From Saccharomyces paradoxus (Eukaryota; Ascomycota; Saccharomycetes; Saccharomycetales; Saccharomycetaceae), in the NCBI RefSeq assembly GCF_002079055.1, contig NC_047498.1, positions 372,001 through 436,000 of the forward strand: a DNA stretch of 64,000 nucleotides. The letters run 5' to 3'. The notes under the pieces were generated by a model, which saw only the letters and a list, made by a program, of their open reading frames with translations, was not told the DNA's origin and did no database searches. This document shows positions 46,635 to 56,750 of this stretch, one piece after another. How positions within the stretch are numbered: the stretch's first letter is position 1; the number at the start of each line of letters is the position of its first letter. Both the position numbers and the translations under genes were made by a program.

Positions 46635-48695
46635 ATGAAATTCATAGCACTGATATCAGGTGGAAAAGACTCATTCTACAATATTTTTCACTGTTTGAAG
46701 AACAATCATGAATTGATTGCCTTGGGAAATTTACACCCAAGAGAATCAGAAGAACAAGAATTAGACTCTTTCATGTTCCAAACAGTAGGGCATGACTTAA
46801 TAGACTATTATTCTAAATGTATTGGTGTTCCACTATTTAGACGCTCAATATTACGAAACACTTCTAATAATGTCGAGTTGAATTATACTGCTACTCAGGA
46901 TGATGAAATCGAAGAGCTGTACGAACTTCTGAGGACTGTCAAAGATAAAATTCCTGATTTAGAAGCTGTTAGTGTAGGGGCCATTCTATCATCCTACCAG
47001 AGGACCAGAGTGGAAAATGTCTGTTCCAGATTGGGTCTCGTGGTGCTAAGCTATTTGTGGCAAAGGGATCAAGCTGAGTTGATGAGTGAAATGTGCCTTA
47101 TGTCCAAAGATGTTGACGGTGATGAAAACGATACTGATTCAGGGAATAAATTTGATGCCAGGATCATCAAGGTAGCAGCAATTGGATTAAACGAGAAACA
47201 CTTAGGCATGTCCTTGCCTATGATACAACCAGTTCTACACAAACTAAACCAACTTTATCAAGTTCATATCTGTGGAGAGGGTGGAGAGTTTGAAACAATG
47301 GTTTTGGATGCACCTTTCTTCAAACACGGATACTTGAAATTGATCAATATCGTTAAATGCAGTGATGGTGAAGTTCACAATGCAAGATTGAACGTAAAAT
47401 TTCAACCTCGTAATTTGAGCCAAGTTTTTTTACAGGCTCAGTTAGACCAATTACCTGTACCTTCAATTTTTCATAATGACTGGCAAGAATTAACCCAGGT
47501 GCTGGCGAAACAAGTTGAAACGAGAGAACGAAGGTTTGGTGATTTTGTGTCAAATACTATAGCGGAGACGTCAATCAATAAAATTAATGACAAGTTGTAC
47601 ATCTCAAACCTACAATCACGTGAAAGCGAAACTGTGGAAGAACAAATTGAGAATATTTTTGCTGAACTGGCTGATATTATGAATTCTAAAGAGATACCAC
47701 GTAATCATATTCTATCGTCATCGTTATTAATCAAAGATATGTCTAATTTTGGCAAAATTAATAAAATATACAATGAATTTTTAGATTTGGCAAAACACGG
47801 ACCGTTGCCACCATCAAGAGCCTGCGTAGGTTCGAGATGCCTGCCCGAAAATTGCCACGTACAGTTATCAGTTATCGTCGGTATAAAAAGTAAGTTCAAA
47901 GGTAAAATCAACAAGAATAAGGGTGGACTACATGTTCAAGGACGTTCATATTGGGCCCCATGCAATATTGGTCCATACTCTCAAAGCATTTGGTTAAACG
48001 ATGATGCAAACCAGGTGAGTTTTATTAGTGGGCAAATTGGACTAGTACCACAGTCAATGGAAATACTTGAAACATCTCTCACTGACCAAACAGTTTTGGC
48101 ATTACAACACTTTGACACCTTGTGTAAAACAATAGGTGCTCAGGAAAAATTGCTAATGACATGCTATATTTCAGACGAGTCCATTCTCAACTCTGTCTGC
48201 AAAACTTGGTCGCTTTATTGCTCAAATCTGAGTCATGGATGTGGATCGATGAACAAATCAAATGATATTGAAAGATGCTTAATTCTCGTAAGGATTTCTG
48301 AATTACCTAGAGGTGCTGTCGCAGAATTTGGTGGTGTTACTTGTAAGAGATTAATAGTAGATGATAATGATTCCGAGGAAAAAGAAAGGGAAGAAACGGA
48401 AGAAAATGAAGATATTTCGCACAAGCTCCGAAAATTAAATTTGAATAGTGAAGCTTTTCATAGCATTACAGTAAGTTTGCCAAGATCTAATAGAAACTTT
48501 ACTACGGGATTTGTAGATGATAGAGAGAAGTTAGAACTTATCGTCGAAAATACCTCAAAATCAGCCCAGGTAACCCTCTATTATAATCCCGAAGAAACCA
48601 TCACCTTCCATCACCACATAGAATATTATCCGGTAGAGAAAATTTTCGATTACCGTGGTGTAGAACACCGCTTTGGGTTGCACATTCGTTCCTAA
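46635..48695 (+). CDS. DPH6: Dph6, diphthamide synthetase
   Basis: Dph6 is the ATP-dependent amidase that completes diphthamide on elongation factor 2, the target of diphtheria toxin. It has 686 residues (685 in S. cerevisiae). The N-terminal adenine nucleotide alpha-hydrolase/PP-loop domain (1-230) starts with the P-loop ALISGGKDS (8-13) and has the conserved HICGEGGEFETMVLDAP near 213. Two YjgF/RidA-like domains follow (about 300-420 and 430-580), the second with YWAPCNIGPYSQS and FISGQIGLVP. An acidic linker of Glu runs near 585. It is downstream of the tRNA-Asp gene and converges with ACF2. Confidence 0.96.
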   Translation: MKFIALISGGKDSFYNIFHCLKNNHELIALGNLHPRESEEQELDSFMFQTVGHDLIDYYSKCIGVPLFRRSILRNTSNNVELNYTATQDDEIEELYELLRTVKDKIPDLEAVSVGAILSSYQRTRVENVCSRLGLVVLSYLWQRDQAELMSEMCLMSKDVDGDENDTDSGNKFDARIIKVAAIGLNEKHLGMSLPMIQPVLHKLNQLYQVHICGEGGEFETMVLDAPFFKHGYLKLINIVKCSDGEVHNARLNVKFQPRNLSQVFLQAQLDQLPVPSIFHNDWQELTQVLAKQVETRERRFGDFVSNTIAETSINKINDKLYISNLQSRESETVEEQIENIFAELADIMNSKEIPRNHILSSSLLIKDMSNFGKINKIYNEFLDLAKHGPLPPSRACVGSRCLPENCHVQLSVIVGIKSKFKGKINKNKGGLHVQGRSYWAPCNIGPYSQSIWLNDDANQVSFISGQIGLVPQSMEILETSLTDQTVLALQHFDTLCKTIGAQEKLLMTCYISDESILNSVCKTWSLYCSNLSHGCGSMNKSNDIERCLILVRISELPRGAVAEFGGVTCKRLIVDDNDSEEKEREETEENEDISHKLRKLNLNSEAFHSITVSLPRSNRNFTTGFVDDREKLELIVENTSKSAQVTLYYNPEETITFHHHIEYYPVEKIFDYRGVEHRFGLHIRS

Positions 48696-49021
48696 CTTTA
48701 AATGAAGATCCTATATTTTTTATAAACTTAATAGATATAGACGTCATCTACGCCTGTGGTGGTGAAAAATGACAGAAGCACTCAATATGCTAATTAAAAT
48801 TACAGGAACGAGACTGCACTATGGTCACGGAGAATATAATATGCGCGGCAGAATGAGGTGTGTTATGTTAAAATTTGGGGACTTCCACCGCTGTTGTACA
48901 AATTTGTGTTATAGATGAAGAAGGTTAGGAACCAATAATCATATTAAAGAGATCATTCTATAAAGAATCTTTATCTTTGTCCTTATAATAAGCTAGGAAT
49001 ACGTATATATATTTCTGGCAC
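48696..49021. other. DPH6/ACF2 convergent 3' spacer
   Basis: A 326-base spacer between converging genes. No ORF with an ATG, RNA gene or repeat is visible. Confidence 0.5.
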
Positions 49022-51361
49022 CTAAGAGAAGGCACCTGAATAAGCCAAAGACCAAGTTAAGCTTTGCCCATTGTCTAGAAAATTTTTGTTGAAATCCGGC
49101 TGACTGAAAAAGTCATACGAAAATTTTGGATCAAGCAAAGCCATATTCAACATGATTATGCCTTTCCAACCGTCATTCACTTGATCAATTATCGGCTGCA
49201 TTTTTTCTTCCCACTCCTCCTTCACAAAATTTGGTGTTCTAACCCATGAAGATGCAGATGTTATAGGAATGGCATGAATCATATGAATGTACTGAGGCTC
49301 CATGCCAAAATATGTAGCGTGGTCAATTTTATTCTCGAATAGAATACCACTGACTTTATTACTGGTAAATTCTTTCGGTTGAATAGCATTATTACTTTCG
49401 TACAGGAAGTAGCTCTGAAAAACATTTCTCATGATGCCGAGTTGCAAGTTCGCTATGTCGACCAGCTTAGAATTTCCAGTTACCAACCCCCACAATTTTA
49501 TCGCATAGCAAGAATTAACATCTTCTGAGGTAGATTCCTCATCTTTACCATCGCCACTCGGAAATAGTCCCTTGGCCCATGAATGGCCATTAAACCAATC
49601 AAATGACCTAAATTGAGGAAAGTACGGATCATCGCTATCAGCACCAGAGTAATCTCTAATCAAACACTCAACCCAATCTCTGTTATTTTCTAGCCAGGAG
49701 TTATTAGTAACACCATTTAAATCAGTATCGACTAAAGAGATAATGGCGGCTGTTATGACATGGTAAGAGTAATGAAAGTGATGATCATTGTAGTAAGAAT
49801 TACCAAAGTCTTGACTAGAAGAGCCAGATGAAATTACGCCTTTCCAGGTAATGTCATAATTCAAGGGTAAAACTTGCTGATTGCTGATAAACCTCTCCAT
49901 TGCATTAGTCAGTTTAGATAATAATTCTCTTGTTAAATTTTTATCACGAAGGATGTAATGCGTTACATAAAGAATCCACGCATACTTTGCAAGTATTTTG
50001 CCAGAAAAATACATAGAATCTATGTTTGATTCTTGCTGAGGGTCACTAAGTTGAATCTCTTGAACAGCGGCTTCTCGAATTTTAGATAGCTTTTCCTGAC
50101 TGTAATTAGCTTTCTTATTCAAAGATAGGGCAATAGGTTCAAATCCTAATTCTTGGGGCACCTGTACCTGCATATCAAAACTGTTTGTGAGGTAACCGGT
50201 CATTAAGCCTTTAACCGTAGAATCCAAATTAGAGGCGATTTCCCGTTCCTGCATTTCTGCCGTGAATGCAGCTTTATGATGTGGCAGAGCATACATTAAT
50301 GTAGTGCCAGACTGCGAGTAGCCTGCAACCGTATAGTTAAATCTATAATTTGTGAGCTGTTCATTAACAGTTTGCCCTAATAAGTCGCACGATACTGGAT
50401 AACAGCCTGCTGCCATATCAATATTGGGAACGGAATCTCCAGATAATTGACAAATAAGAACATCTATTTTATGAGAAGATATTATTGTATTGTTGTTGGG
50501 TAATGAAATTTGAAAATCTTGTGGAAAAGAGTGATTGGGTGACGTCAGATAAAGGGACCAGTTTCTATTATCTTCAAGTTGTATATTATACTTAACATAT
50601 CTTTCATTCACACTCAAACGCTCTAAGCTCCTGAAACCAACAGCGCTTCTTAATTCAAAACCTAAATCGTGGTAAATAGCCGTGACAAAGCCCATCCCTT
50701 GAACCAACGGGAATTCTATAAACTGGGAATTACTTAAGGACATCAGCAAGCGCATGGACATATGTTTCATGTCTCGGAATTCAGGCTTAATATCATTTGC
50801 AGAGCCGAATTCCCTTGCCTTGAATATAAATGATTTTATATTTGTGGGATTGAAGTAGAATCTGGGAGGATTTGTAGTTGTATCGAAAACCTTTTGAGAA
50901 GCTAAAGTATGATTGGCGGCTAAGCCAAACAATTCTGGGTCACGAGAAAACCAAAGTGAATAAGGATGTGTCCATATCGGTTGTGTATTATCCTCTAGTA
51001 ACATGTTTGTGTAAAACTTGTTTGTCTCCAATGGATCAACAGTTTGATCATCAATATTCGGCTTTGGTACCGGATGTTGAACAATATTGAAGACAGAAGG
51101 AGGGGCCTTCAAGTTAGAAAGGACAGGAGATTGAAAAATGTTGTCGCTACTCATTTGAGTATCGGCTAAGGGTTCAGAGCTGCCTGATATGTGCAATGAT
51201 TCATCTGCAACCATACTGTCTCGAGGTTTATAGGGATTCTCAGAAGAACAAATTGGTCGCTGAACATTTACGCGAGGCGGTAAGGAAGGAGCTCCTTTAT
51301 TAGCAGTATCAGCAGGCCTATTAGGAACGGGTGGAGGGATGCCTTGCCTATTATACCACAT
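49022..51361 (-). CDS. ACF2: Acf2 (Eng2), intracellular endo-1,3-beta-glucanase
   Basis: Acf2/Eng2 is a GH81 endo-beta-1,3-glucanase that lacks a signal peptide; it acts inside the cell and was found through a role in cortical actin assembly. The 779 residues equal the S. cerevisiae length. The N-terminal ~80 residues are proline-rich (GIPPPVPNRPAD), a likely SH3-binding region. GH81 blocks follow: the DHHFHYSYHV motif near 525, the GHSWAKGLF motif near 590, and KDEESTSEDVN near 605 with the catalytic glutamates. It is divergent from RMP1 across about 143 bases. Confidence 0.95.
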   Translation of the reverse strand: MWYNRQGIPPPVPNRPADTANKGAPSLPPRVNVQRPICSSENPYKPRDSMVADESLHISGSSEPLADTQMSSDNIFQSPVLSNLKAPPSVFNIVQHPVPKPNIDDQTVDPLETNKFYTNMLLEDNTQPIWTHPYSLWFSRDPELFGLAANHTLASQKVFDTTTNPPRFYFNPTNIKSFIFKAREFGSANDIKPEFRDMKHMSMRLLMSLSNSQFIEFPLVQGMGFVTAIYHDLGFELRSAVGFRSLERLSVNERYVKYNIQLEDNRNWSLYLTSPNHSFPQDFQISLPNNNTIISSHKIDVLICQLSGDSVPNIDMAAGCYPVSCDLLGQTVNEQLTNYRFNYTVAGYSQSGTTLMYALPHHKAAFTAEMQEREIASNLDSTVKGLMTGYLTNSFDMQVQVPQELGFEPIALSLNKKANYSQEKLSKIREAAVQEIQLSDPQQESNIDSMYFSGKILAKYAWILYVTHYILRDKNLTRELLSKLTNAMERFISNQQVLPLNYDITWKGVISSGSSSQDFGNSYYNDHHFHYSYHVITAAIISLVDTDLNGVTNNSWLENNRDWVECLIRDYSGADSDDPYFPQFRSFDWFNGHSWAKGLFPSGDGKDEESTSEDVNSCYAIKLWGLVTGNSKLVDIANLQLGIMRNVFQSYFLYESNNAIQPKEFTSNKVSGILFENKIDHATYFGMEPQYIHMIHAIPITSASSWVRTPNFVKEEWEEKMQPIIDQVNDGWKGIIMLNMALLDPKFSYDFFSQPDFNKNFLDNGQSLTWSLAYSGAFS

Positions 51362-51504
51362 CTTTTTGGTTTTCCTGTTATTTGTCTTTGTTTTGTGATA
51401 CTAGTACTTTTCAGAAAATTGAGAGCTATAGTTTCCAAGAAAAAAACTTCTGAGAGATATGCACCAGAAAGTGGTGTACACGGGAAAGAAAAAACTGAAA
51501 CAAA

Positions 51505-52110
51505 ATGGATGAGATGAATAATGTGATACGGTCCCTGGAGCAAGAGTATCGGTTGATATTGCTGCTGAATCATAGGAACAAGAATCAACACAGAGCGGCT
51601 AGTTGGTATGGATCGTTCAATGAGATGAAAAGAAATTGCGGACAAATAATAAAGCTTCTTAGCTCGAGAAGATTACAAGCCAAACGCCTTAGAGATGTCG
51701 AGTGGGTCAAGTTACACAGGCTTTTACAGAGGGCGCTTTTTAGACAGTTGAAGAAATGGTATTGGCAGTTCAATGGCGTAATTGCGCTTGGGCAATTTGT
51801 AACGTTAGGTTGTACACTAGTGACATTGCTGGCGAATGTGAGGGCTCTGTATATGAAATTATGGGAGGGGAATAACAGTGAGTTTATAAGGTGTGGATGC
51901 TCAACGAAGAACTTTCCAAAGGCAAAAGACAAACAGGCTATGAGCAGTGTTGAAGAGCTCGGAAATATTATTGATGAAGATATTGGCGACACCATTAGAG
52001 AAAACGAGCTAGTGATAACGCCAATGCCAGATTCTGTGCCAGAGAACGGTAAGAAGAAAAAGAAGAGAAAAAAGAAGAACAAATCAGCCATTGATGGCAT
52101 ATTCGGTTAA
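51505..52110 (+). CDS. RMP1: Rmp1, RNase MRP-specific protein subunit
   Basis: Rmp1 is one of the few proteins found in RNase MRP but not RNase P; the enzyme processes pre-rRNA and degrades some cyclin mRNA. The 201-residue length equals that of S. cerevisiae. The N-terminal 130 residues are helical, with the conserved LLNHRNKNQHRAASWYGSF segment near 26. A lysine-rich tail (GKKKKKRKKKNKS, near 181) is probably a nucleolar signal. It converges with SPE4 over only about 50 bases. Confidence 0.95.
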   Translation: MDEMNNVIRSLEQEYRLILLLNHRNKNQHRAASWYGSFNEMKRNCGQIIKLLSSRRLQAKRLRDVEWVKLHRLLQRALFRQLKKWYWQFNGVIALGQFVTLGCTLVTLLANVRALYMKLWEGNNSEFIRCGCSTKNFPKAKDKQAMSSVEELGNIIDEDIGDTIRENELVITPMPDSVPENGKKKKKRKKKNKSAIDGIFG

Positions 52111-52159
52111 ATATACAAGTAAATAGACTTTTTAAAATAATAATATCAATATTAAATGA

Positions 52160-53062
52160 TCATTCGTTAATAATCTTTTCAGCCCAAGTAGGCAAAACAA
52201 ATGCACTCGAATGTATTTGAGGGTTGTAGTATTTTAGTTCCTCTTGTTCTTGTTCGGTCATCTTTCTTTGCGGAATGTTCAACGGTATATTGGCATTATT
52301 ACCACAAACGATTAAACCTAGTTGGCCAGATGTATAGGTCGGAACCATGGTATAGCAATATTCTGTATTAGGAAACACTGTTTTGGCTGTGTTTTTCAAA
52401 TGGCGTAAGTAATCTAGATTCAACCAAAAATTTTCAGAGCTTTGCATAATGACGACACCATTGGGATTCAAAGCATCTTTTAACAGTTCGAAATACCTCT
52501 CTTGAAAAAACGCTTCAGCTGGACCTTCAGGGTCAGAACTATCAGTAATAATGACGTCGAATTTCTTATGGATGCCGGAAGCGCCTATATCTTGCAAGAA
52601 CTGGAAGCCATCGCAAAGTTTCAGGTCCAACCTTTCGTCATCAAAAGCACCGTTACTCAATGTGGGCAAGAATTTCCTCGACAGTTCGATCACTGAAGAG
52701 TCAATTTCCACCATAGTGATATGTTCTACGCAGGTGTGCCTGGCTACTTCCCTCAATACACCTCCGTCCCCACCGCCAATGATAAGTACACGCTTGGGAT
52801 TGGAATGCGCAAACATTGCGATATGCGTGATCATCTCTTGATAGGCAAACTCATCGAATTCTGTACATTGTACAATACCATCGAGGACCAACACAGTACC
52901 GTAGACCCTATTATGGAAAATCAAGATGTTCTGAAATTCACTTTGCGCTTCATAAAGTATTGAGTCCACGGCCATAGTAAAGGCTTGGCCTGGAAAATTC
53001 TTATCACTGATCTCTCTAAACCATCCATCTTTGATGTAGGGATGCTGCGAACTATTGACCAT
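52160..53062 (-). CDS. SPE4: Spe4, spermine synthase
   Basis: Spe4 transfers an aminopropyl group from decarboxylated SAM to spermidine, giving spermine. The 300 residues equal the S. cerevisiae length. It has the aminopropyltransferase fold: an N-terminal beta domain, then the nucleotide motif IIGGGDGGVLRE (94-105), the acidic VEIDSSVI (118-125), and the catalytic TDSSDPEGPAE with D174. The paralogue SPE3 (spermidine synthase) is very similar; the location next to SMD3 and RMP1 and the N-terminus MVNSSQHPYIKDGWF identify it as SPE4. Confidence 0.96.
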   Translation of the reverse strand: MVNSSQHPYIKDGWFREISDKNFPGQAFTMAVDSILYEAQSEFQNILIFHNRVYGTVLVLDGIVQCTEFDEFAYQEMITHIAMFAHSNPKRVLIIGGGDGGVLREVARHTCVEHITMVEIDSSVIELSRKFLPTLSNGAFDDERLDLKLCDGFQFLQDIGASGIHKKFDVIITDSSDPEGPAEAFFQERYFELLKDALNPNGVVIMQSSENFWLNLDYLRHLKNTAKTVFPNTEYCYTMVPTYTSGQLGLIVCGNNANIPLNIPQRKMTEQEQEELKYYNPQIHSSAFVLPTWAEKIINE

Positions 53063-53206
53063 ATTGTTTGACTGGGACTCTCACTCTATCCTGCCTGTCT
53101 CATCGGCTTTTTGATATTTTATTTTGAGCTGAAATCAGTAGCAACTTGAAAAATTTTGAGATAACCTTAAAAAGGATTCAATAATGAAAAGAAGCCCAGA
53201 GTAGCC

Positions 53207-53395
53207 ATGGACAGGGAAGAGAAGAAAAAGACTACAGCGTCAGTAGAGCATGCCCGGATGTTGCAAAATGAAATACAACAGTTATTTGCTCAATTGCAGG
53301 ATATGAATTCCCAGATTCGCTGCGACCTTAATGAGTTTGAACAAATAAAGGAATCTTCCACAACAGCGAATTCAACCACGAACAGTGCTAACTGA
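53207..53395 (+). CDS. YLR146W-A, small helical protein of unknown function
   Basis: A 62-codon gene between SPE4 and SMD3 matches the S. cerevisiae YLR146W-A in position, length and almost all residues that I remember. The sequence from about 10 to 50 (SVEHARMLQNEIQQLFAQL) shows heptad-like leucine spacing and should form one coiled-coil helix. The ends are a basic N-terminus (REEKKKTT) and a Ser/Thr/Asn-rich tail. It has no membrane segment. Conservation across species argues that it is translated, but its role is unknown. A small adaptor or assembly subunit is a guess from the shape alone. Confidence 0.85.
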   Translation: MDREEKKKTTASVEHARMLQNEIQQLFAQLQDMNSQIRCDLNEFEQIKESSTTANSTTNSAN

Positions 53396-53504
53396 TACAT
53401 TTATATTAAAATATTTTTACATAAACAATACTAATAATATATATTTACCCCCCACAAAGTCGGATAGGCTTTTGAATGCGCTTCTATCATCATATTTTCT
53501 ATTT

Positions 53505-53804
53505 TCACCTTCTCTTGGGTCCTCTTATGGGTGGCATAGGTCTTGATGAGTTTTTTTTGAATAATGGTGCATTTTTTAAGAGATCTGGGACAACGATGAA
53601 TTTGATCTGCGACCCACGTACGAATATTTGATCCATGTGCGTTACGGCTCCCTGAGGTTCTGTAGCTACTACGTCTCTTAGCTGTACGTTCATGCTATCT
53701 TCGCTTTCAACAAGTTTACCACGGTAAGTTGCTCCCGTTGTTAGTTCGAGAGAGACAATATGTCCCTGTGCCTCATTTAGTAGCTTTACTGGTATTCCAT
53801 TCAT
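53505..53804 (-). CDS. SMD3: SmD3, core spliceosomal Sm protein
   Basis: SmD3 is one of the seven Sm proteins that form the ring on U1, U2, U4 and U5 snRNAs (and yeast telomerase RNA). From the ATG at 53804 it has 99 residues. Sm1 spans about 6-45 (GHIVSLELTTGATYRGKL) and Sm2 includes QIFVRGSQIKFIVVP. The tail ends in RGPKRR. S. cerevisiae has two more residues (MTMNGIP by memory); here the codon at that position is GTA, so translation should begin at the second ATG. The product would otherwise be nearly identical. Confidence 0.96.
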   Translation of the reverse strand: MNGIPVKLLNEAQGHIVSLELTTGATYRGKLVESEDSMNVQLRDVVATEPQGAVTHMDQIFVRGSQIKFIVVPDLLKNAPLFKKNSSRPMPPIRGPKRR

Positions 53805-53990
53805 AGTTACCGTTCTTGATACGTGGTTCGCAGCGCTTCTTGGTTCTGTTCGTATTGCTCTTCTAAGAATTTTTTAACGATTTCAAAAATATCGAATCTA
53901 TAAAACGAAAGAAATAAAAAGCTGGTGTCCTTAGAAAAGCCAAAAGTTAAACGTTTATTGAGAAATAAAAAGAGAAACTACAGGAATATA

Positions 53991-56750
53991 ATGATAAAAA
54001 CACGTATAGAGGAAGTTCAGTTACAATTCCTCACAGGAAACACAGAACTTACGCATTTAAAAGTCTCCAATGATCAACTTATAGTAACGACACAACGGAC
54101 AGTTTACAAAATAAATTTACAAGATCCAGCTATCGTCAATCACTTTGACTGCCCATTAAGTAAGGAACTAGAATCTATAATGAATGTCTACGTTTCACCG
54201 ATGGGTAGTATCATTTTTATTCGAACCAACTTTGGTCGGTATATGTTGTTAAAGGATGGCGAATTCACTCAACTAAACAAAATCAAAAATCTCGATCTTA
54301 GCTCGTTACATTGGATCAACGAAACCACCTTCTTGATGGGGATCAAGAAGACGGCCAAGCTGTACCGAGTCGAGTGGACGGGAAAGGATATAATCACGAA
54401 GCTGTGGTATGAAAACAAGAAACTCTCTGGTGGAATTGATGGCGTTGCGTATTGGGAAGGTTCTCTGCTATTAACTGTGAAAGACAATATCTTATACTGG
54501 AGAGACGTAACGAATATGAAATTTCCTTTAGTATTACCGGATGAATCTGAGCAATTTGAAAGGTTAAAACATCACGCTATAAAGAAATTTGATTCGTATA
54601 ATGGGCTCTTCGCTTGGGTCACATCCAGTGGCATTGTCTTTGGCGACTTAAAAGAAAGGCAAATGGAAAAAGAACCTGATTCTTCTAATAACCTTGGAAA
54701 ATTCTTATCGTCATCGAAAGTTCTACTTAATTTCGAGCTACCTGATTATCAGAATGATAAGGATCACCTTATTAAGGATATAGTTTTGACTGCTTTCCAC
54801 ATTCTGCTTTTGAGAAAAGACACGGTTACGATGGTGAGTCAACTAAATAACGACATAGTGTTTCATGAAGCTATACCGAGACATCAGTTTACTAACTCCG
54901 ACACTGATAGCAATGAAAAATTTCTGGGCCTAGTAAGAGATCCGGTGAAAGAAACGTTCTGGTGTTTCTCCAACATAAATGTTTTTGAACTAATCATCGA
55001 GAATGAATCTAGTTCGGTATGGAATTTGTTAGTTCAAGATAATAAATTCGACAAAGCCCTTTCATTGAAAGGGCTAACAGTGAGGGAAATGGAAACTATA
55101 AAATTCTCGAAAGCAATGTACCTGTTTCATACTGCTAAGGATTTTCATTCAGCTGCTCAGACCTTGGGAAGCATTAAAGACCTGTCACATTTCGGCGAAA
55201 TCGCATTAGATTTTCTCCAAATAAAAGATTACAATGACTTGAATGTGATATTGATAAAACAGTTAGATAATGTTCCCTGGAAATCAACCCAAGTTGTTTT
55301 GTCAAGTTGGATTGTTTGGAATTTCATGAAGCAATTGAATGACATTGAATTAAAGATAAACACAATTAAGCCAGCCTCCGCTGATGAGGACAGTTTACTG
55401 AATTGGAATCTGAACCTCAAGGAGAAATCGAATGAACTAACAAAGTTTTTGGAAAGCCATTTAGAAACGCTCGATAATGAAACCGTTTATCAGATAATGT
55501 CTAAACAAAATCGGCAAAATGAATTACTAATTTTTGCTAAGTTAATTAACGATATGAAATTTTTATTATCATTTTGGATTGACCAAGGCAATTGGTATGA
55601 GTCCTTGAAAATTTTGCTGACAATAAATGATCATGATCTAGTTTATAAATACTCTTTGATTCTCTTATTGAACTCGCCAGAGGCTACTGTGTCAACGTGG
55701 ATGAAAATCAAAGATTTAGATCCAAACAAATTAATTCCAACAATTCTAAAATCTTTCACAAATTGGCAAAATAACTCCAAACTGATTACTAACTTATCAG
55801 AATATCCTGAAAATTACTCACTGACATATTTGAAGTGGTGCGTTAAGGAAGTCCCGAAAATGTGTAATCCAATAATATACAATTCGATCCTTTACATGAT
55901 GATTACCGATCCAAAAGGCGATATGATACTAGAAAATGATATAATTAAATTCATGAGATCAAATGAAAACAGATTTGATCTAAATTTCCAACTGCGATTA
56001 TCTTTAAAATTCAAGAAAACAAAAGCATCCATTTTTCTTTTAACACGTTTAAACCTATTCGAGGATGCTATTGACTTAGCATTAGAAAACAATTTGATCG
56101 ATGATTGTAAAATAATTGTGAATGATGAGGTTCTTATAGAGGATTATAAACTAAGAAAAAGATTATGGTTGAAAATTGCAAAATACTTATTACTTTCAAT
56201 GAAAGACATAGATATAAAGCAATTAATTCGAACAATTTTAAATGATTCCAATGAAGTTTTAACAATTAAAGACCTTTTGCCGTTTTTCAACGAGTATACT
56301 ACGATCGCTAACTTGAAAGAAGAATTGATTAAGTTTTTAGAGAATCACAATATGAAAATGAACGAGATTTCGGAAGACATAATAAATTCTAAGAATTTGA
56401 AGGTGGAAATAAATACAGAAATTTCCAAATTTAATGAGATCTACAGGATTTTAGAACCAGGTAAATCTTGTGATGAGTGCGGTGGATTTTTACAGATCAA
56501 AAAGTTCATTGTTTTCCCCTGTGGCCACTGTTTTCACTGGAACTGTTTAATCAGGGTAATATTAAATTCAAATGATTATAACTTAAGACAGAAGACGGAA
56601 AAATTCCTAAAGGCCAAAAACAAACATAATTTGAACGATTTAGAGACTATCATTGTGGAGAAATGTGGATTATGCAGTGATATCAACATCAACAAAATTG
56701 ATCAGCCAATTTCTATGGATGAAACAGAGTTAGCTAAATGGAATGAATAG
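53991..56750 (+). CDS. PEP3: Pep3 (Vps18), RING subunit of CORVET and HOPS
   Basis: Pep3/Vps18 is a core subunit of the HOPS and CORVET tethers, which promote fusion at the vacuole and endosome. From the ATG at 53991 (MIKTRIEEVQLQFLTGN) it has 919 residues (918 in S. cerevisiae); the open frame upstream lacks an ATG. An N-terminal beta-propeller (about 1-350) is followed by an alpha-solenoid with a clathrin-heavy-chain-like repeat and a C-terminal RING-H2 domain starting CDEC at 827-830, with FPCGHCFHWNC and CGLC. Codon use is A/T-rich in the solenoid. Confidence 0.96.
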   Translation: MIKTRIEEVQLQFLTGNTELTHLKVSNDQLIVTTQRTVYKINLQDPAIVNHFDCPLSKELESIMNVYVSPMGSIIFIRTNFGRYMLLKDGEFTQLNKIKNLDLSSLHWINETTFLMGIKKTAKLYRVEWTGKDIITKLWYENKKLSGGIDGVAYWEGSLLLTVKDNILYWRDVTNMKFPLVLPDESEQFERLKHHAIKKFDSYNGLFAWVTSSGIVFGDLKERQMEKEPDSSNNLGKFLSSSKVLLNFELPDYQNDKDHLIKDIVLTAFHILLLRKDTVTMVSQLNNDIVFHEAIPRHQFTNSDTDSNEKFLGLVRDPVKETFWCFSNINVFELIIENESSSVWNLLVQDNKFDKALSLKGLTVREMETIKFSKAMYLFHTAKDFHSAAQTLGSIKDLSHFGEIALDFLQIKDYNDLNVILIKQLDNVPWKSTQVVLSSWIVWNFMKQLNDIELKINTIKPASADEDSLLNWNLNLKEKSNELTKFLESHLETLDNETVYQIMSKQNRQNELLIFAKLINDMKFLLSFWIDQGNWYESLKILLTINDHDLVYKYSLILLLNSPEATVSTWMKIKDLDPNKLIPTILKSFTNWQNNSKLITNLSEYPENYSLTYLKWCVKEVPKMCNPIIYNSILYMMITDPKGDMILENDIIKFMRSNENRFDLNFQLRLSLKFKKTKASIFLLTRLNLFEDAIDLALENNLIDDCKIIVNDEVLIEDYKLRKRLWLKIAKYLLLSMKDIDIKQLIRTILNDSNEVLTIKDLLPFFNEYTTIANLKEELIKFLENHNMKMNEISEDIINSKNLKVEINTEISKFNEIYRILEPGKSCDECGGFLQIKKFIVFPCGHCFHWNCLIRVILNSNDYNLRQKTEKFLKAKNKHNLNDLETIIVEKCGLCSDININKIDQPISMDETELAKWNE

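Noticed and set aside
51585-52100. 171-codon frame antisense to RMP1
   Set aside because: Its phenylalanine run is only the complement of the lysine-rich tail of RMP1; it is a shadow of the real gene.
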